In this document: positions 46,341-57,689 of the stretch, piece by piece
Numbering within the stretch: position 1 is the stretch's first letter
Layout of the letters: each line of letters begins with the position of its first letter
The notes under the pieces: generated by a model
Told to the model about the DNA's origin: nothing
Seen by the model: the letters and a program-made list of their open reading frames with translations, nothing else
Database searches by the model: none
Assembly: GCA_944990035.1 (NCBI GenBank)
Contig: CALYLX010000057.1
Coordinates: 1 to 64,000 of the forward strand
DNA length: 64,000 nucleotides
Source of the DNA: Clitopilus passeckerianus
Lineage: Eukaryota > Basidiomycota > Agaricomycetes > Agaricales > Entolomataceae
Direction: 5' to 3'
Made by a program: the position numbers and the translations under genes

Positions 46341-48601
46341 ATGTCAGACACGTTAGGCGAGGGGGACGCGGGTCACAGGCTTTGGTGCCTCATTTGGCGC
46401 CATCAATTCGAAGCGGGCAACAATTTCTGGGAGAAATGGAAAGAAGAGGCAAAGTCTGCGTCAGTAAGGAAACTCTCAGTGAAATAAGGTGAACTGCTAA
46501 CAGTAGTTTCAATATAGCTGGGTGGTTTTACCACCATAATGGCTGCATTCTCAGTCGCGGCGATCGTCACCGCCACCCTCAAAACCTATGAAGTCTGGTT
46601 GGGAGACTTGACGCCGGTCGCGCTGGACAGCATAAATACGCTGAAACTTAAATGGGCGGCTGCCTTCTTTTGTTTCCTGCCTGTCGCAACCATATATACG
46701 CTCATGGACTACTGGAATCCAAAAGTACCGCCTTATCCATCCAACCCATTCTTCCAGTCAACACTCCTCTTGATTGGGAACCGCGTCATGTCCATCTTCA
46801 AAACATTAGTCGCTCTTCTTCTTCATGCCTCAGTCTTGCTCTTCTTGGTGGGTATAATCGATCTTGTACCGCAAACCGAAAATGGCTCGGGGTTGCAATG
46901 GATTCTGGGATGCTGTATCGCCATTATAGCGACCTGCATCGGCCATCTGAGCGGTGTCCTCCGTAACCCGGTCCTCTTCGAAACACCAAGTGCGCATGTG
47001 CTTCGCATTCGGAAGGTGTACTCTAGATGCAAGGCCGCTCTCTGTTCTATACCCAACCGATCGTCCTTCACTTTGGATGGGCTTGTACGCTCCCTGGAAT
47101 CCACGCAACTTACACGCTGCTTTGATAGTCTCCACTCCCACCAGGAGGCTGTAGCTTTCGGTGAAGCCCTTGCCAATTTGCTAGAGGGTCCAGGCATCGA
47201 CAACAACAGCCATCTCCTGTGCCCCATTCTTGACCCTGCTGGTATAAACACGGATATATGCGCTCGCATCTGGTCTTCTTTGCAGGAATCACGCCAGTCG
47301 CCTTCCTCTCAGACCAACGAGACAATTCACCTGCAGATAATGCTCTGGTGGACCCGTCTGTCCCTCTCGCACTCAAAGCTGGCTTCACAGAGATCGGTTC
47401 TTGAAAATCAAGAGAAAATCTTGAATGCGCTTGCCGAAGAAAGCACGGGCTCAGCGAAAGCAGTGTACACTTGGGCACTTTGCCGGATCAAACTCCATCT
47501 TCCGCATGTATCCACCACGCCCTCCTTGCAGAACCTTTCCGGTCTTCTGCAGGATCATCTTTCGTCAGCAATAACCGATATCTCTCCGCACTTTCACGAG
47601 ATTATAGCAGCGTTCAAAAAGCTCCTACCAGGTTCTGTCATTAGCAGAGCTATTTGGCCCGCCTGGAAAAATATGCATGCTAGGCTAAGCAATCCTTCGC
47701 ATATGCCGGCCAATCTCGAGCGGACTTGTTCTGTCTTGCAGGGACTCTTGAACCTTTCCACCTCCGAGCACGCCATGGTATTGGTTCGCTGTGTGTCTTT
47801 AGTTATTCGGGCTTAGGGTGGAAGGCAACAGCTCCGATGTGGGAAACCTCAGAGATTCAGGCTCAGTGGTACAGTGTTGCACCGGCTATTGATTTGTACT
47901 CTTGTGAAGGTATGATGACGTGTCAGGAAGTCATCTTGTGCTCTGGCAGATATCTCGCTCCGGAAGAGAGACGCTTCTGGGATGACTTGCTGTCAAAACT
48001 ACGCTCTATTGAGGATCCGCCGACTACCCCAATATATTTCACCCTTCCATTTATTCTCGACATCTACCTCCAACATACAAAAAAAGAGGTCGGAGATCTT
48101 TCCACTCTGATCTCATTGGTCATTCGGGTGTTTTCTATCGATCAAGCGTTCTCATATAAGTGTCAAGTCCTGGAATACCTCCTCCAGTGCGGCATACTCA
48201 AGCAGCCGGTCTACCTTCGCTCAGCCTCTTTGGAAGCCCAGCTAGAAACACTTCTCACGTTGATCTCAAGTGTACGCAATGAACTGACTACCAGTGTCTC
48301 CCAAGTAAACTTGCCGGATTCAACCGATTTGCGGGAAATGTACAAGATCCTCGCTCTACTCTGGGATATCTGTGTCCAGACTATACAGTGTTCCGCCGGT
48401 GTTTTAAATGTCAGGGGTTTACGCAAAACCGGGCAGCTGCTTGTTGATGAGGATTTCACGGCGGTGAATCAAATCAAAGAGGTGCTCAGGGTCCAGGGTT
48501 GCAACGTCAAGATGTCGGAGAGTGTCCGGAGCGTCATGGTGATGTTGAATAATGGAAGTGTCGTGGATCCAGACCCGTTACCGGGCCATCCGGATTTGTA
48601 G
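46341..48601 (+). CDS. Four-helix membrane protein with long soluble domain (DUF6535-like layout)
   Basis: About 719 aa from exons 46341-46463, 46518-47777 and 47825-48601. The N-terminal 40 residues hold an amphipathic Trp-rich stretch (FEAGNNFWEKWKEEAKSA). Four hydrophobic helices follow (MAAFSVAAIVTATL, WAAAFFCFLPVATIYTL, TLVALLLHASVLLFLVGIIDLV, WILGCCIAIIATCIGHL), then about 520 residues of helical, probably cytosolic sequence. The order and look of the helices recall the DUF6535 family abundant in Agaricomycetes, but I am not certain of membership. The second intron (47778-47824, 47 bp) is the weak point: its GGAAG acceptor is unusual. A one-base sequencing error near 47.8 kb is the alternative. 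The third exon continues the same helical character. Confidence 0.65.
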
Positions 48602-50368
48602 ATCACGCGAATTCTGGTCATGTAACAATTCTGGGATTCGTCCAATTTAGAATGTTACTCCTCTGTAGTAAAGTGTTCTTAAATCGCGTTGCATCTTGTG
48701 TAAGGATCGAGAGAAGCTCAATTTGGATTTGATGGCAGGATGGTGATCACGCTACGTTACTTAAAAGGCAGTGTGTATATAGAAAATCAAGTGAAAGTTA
48801 ATAAGTTATATATCAGTATGATAACATAGATGAGCTAGGTAAACTCCTTATGACAAGTAAACACGAAGGGCAGATAAATAGAAAGAATCGAGGAAAACCC
48901 AGGGAACTTCCGGACCGCAATGCCGAATAGGAAATACGGGATTGGATGACTATCCGCAGGGAAACCGATGTTAGATACGTATTTTATTAGAGTCCAAGCG
49001 AATGATGGCGGACTACGAAGTTTTAGAAATATTGAGGATACGCGTATCTGTAGGCATATCTAGAGAACGGGATGATATCTTCGAGAGTGGGGCTCGGAAC
49101 CCAGCTTTTCCCTTGTATGGATTCACTCATCAAGGGACGCACTTCGGACTAGCCACAATTGGGCTTCATAAAGGTTTATCATCTACCAAAAGCTTGATTC
49201 TATTCTGAAAGGAGGGTTTGACCCCCTCCTTCAGACTTAGAATCTGGAGCTGCTCCACAACGTCCGGATAAGATTTTCTCACAACCGACGTCAAGCGGCA
49301 TGCCCGGCATTGCTCGCATATACTTTTATAACTGACCTTATAAGATTATATTCGACGAACCCTGCAGAAAGTCACCTAATCGTCGAAATCGCTACATCAT
49401 GCATGCGTATTCAGTTGTACCCTGGCGGGTAGAAACTAATATGCTTCCGGCAATACAACCCATGCGGCTATGTTTGAATCTTACTATGTTTGAGGCCTGG
49501 TTTGGGCCCGGTCTCTTCAAAGCCAACTCCGCAGATCCCAACGTCGCCATGTACCAGGGCGAAGGCGTCAATTCGTCATCTCATCAACCAGTATGTACAC
49601 GAAACAGAGGTCAGTTATCCCGATACCTGGCCTCAAATGTCCAGCTGACCGATGTGGTCATGTGACCATCGACGATTTTCCTTTTCGACCTCGACGTATG
49701 ACCTCGCAAACCCTCGAGTTCTGAGCGTTTCGCGACTCGTCTTTTCTTTCACACCCACCCGATCCCGCCCTCAGTTCGAAGAAAAGGCCCGTGGAGGGCC
49801 ACTCTCTTACTTTGTTTCTTTTTTATGGGTTTTCTGCCCTCTGTTACTTATTCCTCTTTAAGTTAGTTCACCATCGTAGGGCCAAGATAGATTCCGTTCA
49901 TTATTGTATTGGTTATGTCAGAATTGAATCCGAAGACAAATTGATACACAACAGCTAGTAGACTGTAGCGTGTCAGAGTTAAATTCGCATCGGTGAGCCC
50001 ACCCGCCCAGCAGCTGGTTTGCCTTGCGTTCTGAGCTGTCGCTCATCCTGCTCAACCTTTTCAGCTTACTACTGCTGCTCAGTCAGCTTTTCCCAGACGT
50101 CGACGAGGAAGCTGGATATTCCTGACACGGGACTCGCACGCGATGACATAAGCCTCTCACCAATTGAGGGCGTATTGCCAACTGAAACCTCCCTATGACC
50201 ACCCCTCATCGTGTCTGAGATCTCATATCTTCAATTTACGCACATACCGCGCCAGTTTTTAACCAACCATCTCAGTACGTGGTCCACTTAATAAGGCAAA
50301 GTCTCGTCAAAGCTAGATGTTCTGCCTTCGGAACCTTCGAACAATAGATCCTAAATTCCTGCCTATTA
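48602..50368. other. Intergenic, with a degenerate tRNA-like element on the minus strand
   Basis: No protein gene is supported. On the minus strand at about 50103-50182 there is a D-arm-like CCTC-AATTGGTGA-GAGG and, 25 bases later, a B-box-like GTGCGAGTCC, but the acceptor stem does not pair. This could be a decayed tRNA or the head of a tRNA-derived SINE. Confidence 0.35.
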
Positions 50369-53342
50369 ATGTTGCTCGAAGGTAACACCGCTCGGAATAT
50401 TCTTCCCACACACGCTGAACGGTATCTCAGCCAGCCCATGTCATCCAAACTGGGATGAGATAAAAAGATTCAAAGCGTCAACGGAAGCCAAGAACCTTGC
50501 CATAATGGGCCACCGGCTCATGGAGTTTATCAAACATGCAAAGAATAGTAAACGTGTTGACCGACTATCGGAGAGTATTTCTCACCTCGTGGCCGCCCAA
50601 TTGGTAAGCCTCCAACCTTGCATGGTGTATCCGCTCAGCAACCATGAAATAGGATGCTGCACGTCCTAAGGAACGACAAAAATACCTGGGACACCTTCGA
50701 AGCATCTACGCTAGCTTGACTTCACTTGTGTATCTACTCTGGTGTTACGACGAAATTCATGACAACCACACCAGCCGTTGCCAAGATTCTCTAATTTCGT
50801 CCTTGATTGAGTACGTCGGTTCTTGAGTACCCTCATCTTTTGCCAGATGATCATGGGATGGAGTCTCAACCATGAATTCACAGCTTACTATTGAAGGTCA
50901 CCACGCTTCTCCGAGCTCGTTCAACGGACGAGCCCTCACATTCTCCACTGGCGAAAATCCCGAACCTGAAGGGGCGGATCTACATTCGGTTCCTGTGTTG
51001 GAACGTTGATATAAATATCAAACAGCAAACCTCGGTGAGTGCTTCTGTCGTATGGTGCTCCTTCCACGTGAGAATACCTGTATTTACTATGAACGAAAAC
51101 AGGCCCTTAAAACTCAGTTGCTCGTAGCGCCAGGGTATGAGCTCGACACTTTACTCCTTCACCCCTATATTCCGCCCCCAATCGGCCGCCACCTCCTAGA
51201 TCGTTCTTCTCAGATCTCTTCTCTCGTCACTCAAATGACATTTACCGAACGTCAATCCACGCCATATGCACCTCTCCCCTTCAGTCCTAACGGTCCCTAC
51301 ACATCCCTTCACAGATCTACACCCGAATTCGGTTATTCACGATGCCAACTTCCGGTGAACATATCCATCCACGGTCCTGTAGGTATAGGGAGAACGTCGC
51401 TGGCCCTCCAATTGCTGCACAACCCTCTGCTTCGGGCAGAAACTCAATTTGGCCATCGAATGTTTTGGGTTGACTTCGGATTGCGATTTCGGCTATGGCC
51501 ATCGTTCTTCATGCCTCAGGGAGAGGGGTCAAGGGTGGACTGTCTTCAAAATGAGAGGCTGGAGCATGCAGAGTATAGCGGAAGACGTGTCTATTCGTGG
51601 GTTATGGAAGCCCTTGAGCATGATGAATCTGCATCCCTTGGGGGGATACAGATTTGGGACTCACTCTGGGGCTCGAGACTTTGGATATGAGCGTGGGCGA
51701 CATGAAAAGACGAATTTCCCTGTACATTCGGGCAAATTCCGAGTCCTCTATCTCGTCTAGGGGAGGAGGGAGGATTTTAATAATGTTCGATGGATTCCAT
51801 GAGATCTGGGACGATGAAAACTATCGAAACATTGCCGCGGATCTCCTAGTTTTCCTCTCGCGATTTGAGCAGATCACGGTGCTTGCAACATATCAAGGAT
51901 CTCTAGCATCATGCCCGCCCTTGACCAATGCCCCTAGCCAGAATTCGCCCCCGAACAGCAGCTTCACAGACATTGGATTGCAGACGTTCACTTCGACAGG
52001 GTTGCACCCCAGAAGATGGGTTTCGATCGATACAGCATCTGACTCCTTCCCCCTACTCTCCCCCAATGCATCAAGGACGGCCATTACTGTCTATTGCCAT
52101 GACGCCAGAGTGGATCTTACTCGATGTAACCAAGAAGACGAAGATTGCCTGGAGAAGTTGATAGCAAGTGTAGAAGGTTTGCCCTTTGCGGTCAGCAGCA
52201 TTGCCGGCAAACTGGCATTCGGTGGTTATTCGGTCGAAAATGGGCAGGTGCGGTGTACTAGTCAGGCTCCCGGCTCGTTATGGGAGAACTAGATGCAGCC
52301 CCCGTGCCGGGTTCTTTGCCGCTCAGAAACCCAGGCACCGGTGGCTCACCCTAGCAATAACAACGACGTTCATTCCCCAGGCCCTGTGCTACCAGATTTT
52401 GGGCTTCGAGCACTCTTCGAATACCGCTTCCGTCGGTCGATATGGGGCCCTAAAATGAATACGAATGCACGGTTCGCGGTTGTTATGCTGGCATTTCTCC
52501 CTGCTGGTATAGGCACTGGCCAAGAAGGGTGCACTTATGATGGTCCCAAGGCGCCTTCGTCAAACTCGGCAACAATGGTGGACGAATTGCAGGCGTCGAT
52601 TTCGACCATGGGTTTTGGGGATGGAGAATTCGATTTGGCGAAAGGAATAGAGACCTTGTGGATGGCTGGCCTGGTACTTCCTCAGGGAGGAATAACGGAG
52701 TCAACGGTAGCAGATAGTAAGGATGAAGGCGGAGAGAAGGAGCAGCAACTGATGAACCCTTCCAACTCGACATTGGTCCCAGATATCGACCAGGGGAGTA
52801 GCCGGAGGTCCACTCTCTACTCTTGTGATAAAAGAGATTCGTATTCCGGGGAATCGTCATCTTTTTCAACCAAGAAGATATCCCCTTCATCCTCAGTCGT
52901 CAATCGCCCTCGCCCTCACCCTCATCAACACCAACGGATCCGTCTACTCGCCCCCGTCCGCCACTACGCGCTCCGTGAGGCTTCAGACATGCTAGCATCC
53001 GACGAAACAGTTATCCCTCCCAGAATCCTCCTCCTCGTGATGATCGCGAGTTTGGTCGACTTCTACACCCATAGGTTGAAAAAACACCAGACAGCTCTGC
53101 CAGGATGGTTCCTCGAGGAAAAGGAGAATTTAGCAGTCGTGTTACGTGCTGGGTTAGGCGTCATACACGAAAGCTGGCGAGTGATGGTGCCCGGTGATTG
53201 GGAGAAACGGGATAGGGATGTAAGGGAGGCATGTGAGATATATGATGAGTTGTCGGATGGCTTGGGAGGATCTGAGAAGATAGGTAAAGGTGCGGACGGT
53301 CCAGATGGTTTTTGGCACGACCTAGATATTTATCTCAAGTGA
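50369..53342 (+). CDS. STAND/NLR-like P-loop NTPase with altered Walker A
   Basis: About 874 aa from exons 50369-50381, 50431-50603, 50653-50810, 50884-51034, 51103-51586, 51652-52247 and 52293-53342. The N-terminal 160 residues are helical (MGHRLMEFIKHAKNSKRVDR onward), like the helical adaptor domains placed before NTPase cores in fungal NLRs. The NTPase core starts VNISIHGPVGIGRTSLA (P-loop at 256-263); the invariant Lys is Arg. It continues with a Walker B-like RILIMFDGFHEIWDD, ITVLATYQG and EGLPFAVSSIAGKLA (a GLPLA-type motif). No WD40, TPR or ankyrin repeats follow; the C-terminus is helical with a Ser-rich insert. The last two introns (51587-51651 with a weak GTGTCT donor, 52248-52292 of 45 bp) are the least certain. 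The likely role is intracellular sensing or heterokaryon-type immunity, by family analogy. Confidence 0.68.
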
Positions 53343-53794
53343 CTTAGCGTACAGTGATGTAGGAATCCAGAAACCTTTATTACGCCCGAGTAAAGGTCGA
53401 ATCTGGGGCAGGAGGGGCTATTTTAGTCTCCACCGAGATATGCCTGTGACGATCGTACCAACAGCACCAAGCAGTGGCAGCTTCTACCTCAATGCATATC
53501 AGGCATTGGCGAGGAGATATCAAAGAGCACCTTCTGGTCACTGCTCGGGGGCTTACGAGGGTCGAGAATAGTATCGTTCAATGAATCTGGTTTATGCGTG
53601 ATGAATACATGGCGTGTAAGTATCGATACATAGATGGCAGGTTGATACCGTCTCAGCTCCCACTCAGCTTCTCCCCTTGAAAAGCTGTTGGTACAAGCGT
53701 GCGAGGCTTCATGTTGTGCATAAACTAGTACTTTCCAACGTTCCATGTCACACCTTCTCCATCACTCTCTCCAGCGCGTAACGAGACATACCGT
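53343..53794. other. Intergenic between convergent genes
   Basis: 3' flanks of the STAND gene and the uL1 gene. No further feature seen. Confidence 0.5.
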
Positions 53795-54730
53795 CTAGTA
53801 AAGACGGATGGGTTTGCCCATGGTGGTCTTGATGTGGAGGGACTTGACGTTTTGCCAGTTCTTCTTGAGGAGGGAGACCAAGAAGTTGATGGCTAAAAGG
53901 GTAAGAATCAGTTTCGCGTACTAGAATCGAGCCTAACAGCACGTACCCAACATGACGTTACCGAGGACTTGGTCATCGTTCATCTCGACATGGCCAACGG
54001 CAACACCCAAGCAGAGAACCTTCTTGAGCTGGAACTTGATGGTGGAACGAACCTCAGTGAGCTTGTTGGTGAGGTCTTCGGCGTGAGAGACGGGGGTGGG
54101 GAACTTTCCGGCTAAAGGCAAGTCAGCACCAGCAGGAGGACCTACGAGGAGATTAACGCACCCTTGGAGAGACCGGGACCAAGGAGACGAGGGATCTGCT
54201 TGATGAGGGCTTCGGAGGCCAAGAAAGCATCGTACTTCTTAGCGAGCTTCTTGACGAGCTTTTTGTTCTTGTTGAGCCTACACAGCAATGAATAATCGTT
54301 CTAGGACACCGAGACAAAATAGAGGCTCACTTCTTCAAATCATCGACAGACATGTACTCGAGCTCAATTTGCTTAGCACGATCGATATCGTTGGCATCGG
54401 CAAGAATGCAGATGGACATGCGAGGACGGGGAATGTTGGGGAGCCTATCGGAGTAAAACCTGGTCAGTAACGTCGATACTACAAGCAAACACAGTACTGA
54501 CTTGACAGTTCCAGAGAAACGCTTGTCCCTCTGGGGGTCGTAGTTCTTGAGACCGATCTGGAGTTCGATGGTCTCGACGAACTTCCTCTGCTTCTCGCCG
54601 GTGGCATCGGCCAGCAATTCCTTGACTGAGCCTCGCACGCTTGACACTGAGAGTTTGGAACTACAATGTTGGAAGCAATATGTCAGATATTGAGCTCGTC
54701 GTCGGGAGCGGCAGCGGCGACGTACCTCAT
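53795..54730 (-). CDS. RPL10A: 60S ribosomal protein uL1 (L10a)
   Basis: 218 aa, the normal length, from six exons: 54726-54730, 54502-54660, 54331-54444, 54162-54277, 53947-54111 and 53795-53892. The first coding exon is only ATGAG, a common arrangement in fungal ribosomal protein genes. The protein is clearly uL1: [51 protein letters not shown] and a C-terminal [12 protein letters not shown]. It forms the L1 stalk that guides deacylated tRNA out of the ribosomal E site. Highly expressed housekeeping gene, with visible bias to C-ending codons (AAG, CTC, GTC). It is a reliable marker for phylogenetic placement of this contig. Confidence 0.98.
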
Positions 54731-56026
54731 GATAGATTTTTAGGGAGACAGATAGTCAAAGGGGAAATTGTTGTTGACAGTCTTCGTGATCAGCTCCTAG
54801 TGTGTCACGGTGGCTGAGTGTGACTGTACAGCCGTGACAGCTACAGTAGATGGGGTATTGACATAACAAAGATAAGACTCTGATCGTTGATGAATTCTGC
54901 CAACGTCACATTGAACATTCCGTTGCTTTCTTTCGGCTTGAGAAGAGATAGAGTGATTCTGTGATTCTGTTATAACCTTTTCGTCCATAACCTGCGTTCT
55001 GGTCGCATTCCATGATACCCTGGACTAAGCCGAGGTCTCTAGAAGGAGAGGAAGCAAATGATACGTTACCAGGCAACGATAATTCTCTGCCGCACGGGTG
55101 CGAAACCACTCTATGAGCACGTCGGCGTTTGTACCTCTGACACCGCCGTAGAACGTTGTGGCTTCGATCGTTTAACCTCTTGACGCTGGATGGCCGCTTG
55201 AACCTACGACATTATGTCTGTCATGATAATCATTTTCGATGTTTTGCCCTCCCTCTTCCCACTCTGTTGTGTGTGGACTCTGATTTCGACGAGATCGTTT
55301 CGCTTGTCTATCTTAGATGTTCCCCCGATGAGCCGTTTACGAGGCTTACATTGAGCGCTGAGATGCCGGACTTGACTGTTCAAGTCCCCTAACAAATGTA
55401 TAAGATGACTACCTCTGGCGATCCAGCCTTTTAATTCGGTGCAGAGCGATAGTGTGGCCCATTATCGGGGTTATACATCCTCTCACACTTGTTGCAAAAT
55501 ACCCGTGGGAATAGCCAAATACATTCCCGTGAAGCTATATTTAGCTATTCGCCAAGCCATGGAATCACTGTGGTGCAGGATCCTGACAGCAGGAATTGAG
55601 CGGGGACATGATCATCCATGACAACTTGTAGGTTTTCAGCGTCTGAGTCTCTACCCTAGAACTCTTACCCCTAAATCGAGGCAACTGGTCCCTGAAGATC
55701 CTTGGGACTCAGATTCAAAGCAAAACTCCAAGTCGTTGTATCTGCCCTACCTATTCAACCATTGGACGCCACGTCTGTGATTTTTCTCAACGTTCAATGT
55801 ATGCTGACGCCACAGCTTCTACTCTGTCTCGCCAAGATCATACTAAGCACCTTGTCAATACGCAAATCGGTCTACAACGAGACAGAGGCTTCGAATTAGA
55901 TGCCATATTCATTTAATCTGTTATACATGGTCTGCGTGAACTGTATCTGACGAAATAAATGACCAGCGATGTTCATTCATCATACACTACACCAGAATTC
56001 TTCCGGATCCAAAGAACGATGAGGGG
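54731..56026. other. Intergenic, no supported gene
   Basis: uL1 promoter on the left and promoter of the His-rich gene on the right. Frames here lack domains. No RNA gene seen. Confidence 0.5.
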
Positions 56027-56034
56027 TATAAATA
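56027..56034 (+). promoter_or_regulatory. TATA box inside a palindrome, His-rich gene
   Basis: TATAAATA lies in the centre of a near-perfect inverted repeat (GAGGGGTATAAATACCCTC, 56021-56039), 61 bp before the ATG. Strong core promoter position. Confidence 0.7.
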
Positions 56035-56095
56035 CCCTCTACTCACTCCGCGGTACTATCAGCTCTCAGCTTTCTGTCCATTTCTACTCTACCTT

Positions 56096-56710
56096 ATGAA
56101 GTTCTTCAACCCCATCTTCGCTCTCGTCCTCAGTGCCTTCGTTGGCACCGCCGTTGCGAGCGCCGTTCCTCGAGGTGGTAGTCCTGGCAAAGGCCATGAC
56201 GTCGACTGCTACTGGAAGAATGGAAAGAAGGTAAGCCCTATTTTACATAGAGGGATCAATTCCTGAACTAGTCTTTTGTCCCGTGTTAGTATTGCCCGGA
56301 CAAAGGCCATCACGACAATGATTGTTCTTGGAAGAATGGCAAGAAAGTAAGAGCCATCAGGATGGCCGACTCCCTGACTGTATCTAATGATCTTTTCTTA
56401 GCATTGCCCCAAGGACAAGGACGACCATCACGGCAAGGACAAACATCATGGCAAGGACGATCATTACGGCAAGGGTCATGGTAAGGATGAGCATCATGGC
56501 AAGGACGGCCATGGTAAGGATGATCATCACGGCAAGGACGGCCACGGTAAAGGCGGTCATCACGGCAAGGACGGTCATGGCAAGGATGACCACCATGGCA
56601 AGGACCGTCATAGTAAGGATGATCACCACGGCAAAGGCAACCACGGCAAGGATGATCATCATGGGGGCGACCGCCACGGTGGTAAAGGTGGTCAAGGTAA
56701 ATACGATTGA
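56096..56710 (+). CDS. Secreted His/Gly/Lys/Asp-repeat protein with duplicated Cys module
   Basis: 166 aa from exons 56096-56230, 56290-56346 and 56402-56710 (introns 59 and 55 bp, both phase 0). Residues 1-22 are a signal peptide (FALVLSAFVGTAVASA). A cysteine module occurs twice, DCYWKNGKKYCP and DCSWKNGKKHCP (cysteines 38/47 and 57/66, period 19). Each copy is cut by an intron at the same place, after WKNGKK, so the module arose by exon duplication. From residue 67 to the end the chain is a degenerate repeat of HHGKD and GHGKD units, with over 30 histidines and no hydrophobic core. Such sequence should bind Zn, Cu or Ni ions at the cell surface or in the wall; that role is inference. No family recognised. 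Confidence 0.9.
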
Positions 56711-57429
56711 CACAATCAAGAGAGATATGAGAGATACTACAATATGTAAGGCATTCTGGCTTGGAAAATCGATTGACTGTTTCTAATTGATCGCCTCTTA
56801 GACTTGCCGTTAGCCGCATGAATTCTTGTCATCTTCCTCCGGATTACGTTGCGAGCTTCGGCGGGTTCTTCTTCGTTCTTCTTCGTACTACTTGCGGTAT
56901 TATCTCTGCCCGCTGGACTCGTAGTGTTTAATATTTCTTCCATGCTGTCACGACTTTTTTGTTCTATATACTTCTCTGTCTTTGTTGTTGTCGTTGTATG
57001 TTGTAAACAGTGTAACCGGTGGTGAATAACAATTGTCGTTTCCATTTCTCTAAAATTACTGGGTTCTTAGTTACGCATTCCGCGCAAACATTTGAATCTT
57101 CCACTATCGCCTCGGGTGCCAGAAGCAGACCGCCGACAAAGTTCGCCCTGCCCACGAGAAGTGGTAATCTCCGACATAGAATATAATACCGAATCCTAGA
57201 TTACATTAAAGTATGGATATAATATCCCATTCTATACTAGTTCCCAGCAATTTAAACAGTGAGATATATAAATCGAAATCTGGATTACGATTCGGCCCGA
57301 CGAAAACAAGATAGGGTGAACCAGGATAAGAACACGTAGGATGCGAAAAAAGCTGGATCCGTGGAGGTGTGAATGCCAAGATGGCTCCCCAATTCCCTTG
57401 CTGCCTAAGGATTCGGTTGGGACACAAAT
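56711..57429. other. Intergenic, 3' flanks of two genes
   Basis: A Thr/Ser/Lys-rich minus-strand frame at 56737-57045 looks like antisense low complexity and has no supporting features. No gene called. Confidence 0.5.
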
Positions 57430-57689
57430 TCAGCAGCACTTGACGCAGTTCACATTAGCGTCAGTTTTAACGGTGTTTGCTTCCTGAGAGATCTTCCGGT
57501 TGAGCGACGTCCAGGTCTTATCAGGGGTGAAAGACTTACATTCCCGAAAAAGCGACATAACGCAGTGAATATGCCACCAAGGCATACACACGGCAGGCAA
57601 TGAGTCCACCCGCAGTCGCAACCACCCCGAAGACGAGCTGGATTCTCTCTCGTCGCCTCACTATCCTCGTTCAAATGGGCAGCCGACAT
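57430..57689 (-). CDS. Small cysteine-rich protein with LRGG motif
   Basis: 67 aa from exons 57540-57689 and 57430-57483, with a 56-bp intron (GTAAGT...CTCTCAG) that joins CRFFGN to EANTVKTD. A polar N-terminus leads to ARLRGG, then a cysteine-rich hydrophobic stretch CDCGWTHCLPCVCLGGIFTALC, written here as CDCGWTHCLPCVC plus LGGIFTALC. The protein ends KCC, a possible lipidation-type terminus but not a CaaX box. I recall small Agaricomycete proteins that pair LRGG with a Cys-rich patch; function unknown, possibly membrane-associated through palmitoylation. An in-frame upstream ATG at 57779 would add 30 residues, so the start is uncertain. Confidence 0.6.

Noticed and set aside
56310..56819. 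169-codon minus-strand frame rich in His, Arg and Cys
   Set aside because: It is the antisense shadow of the HHGKD repeat exon; periodic sequence keeps several frames open.
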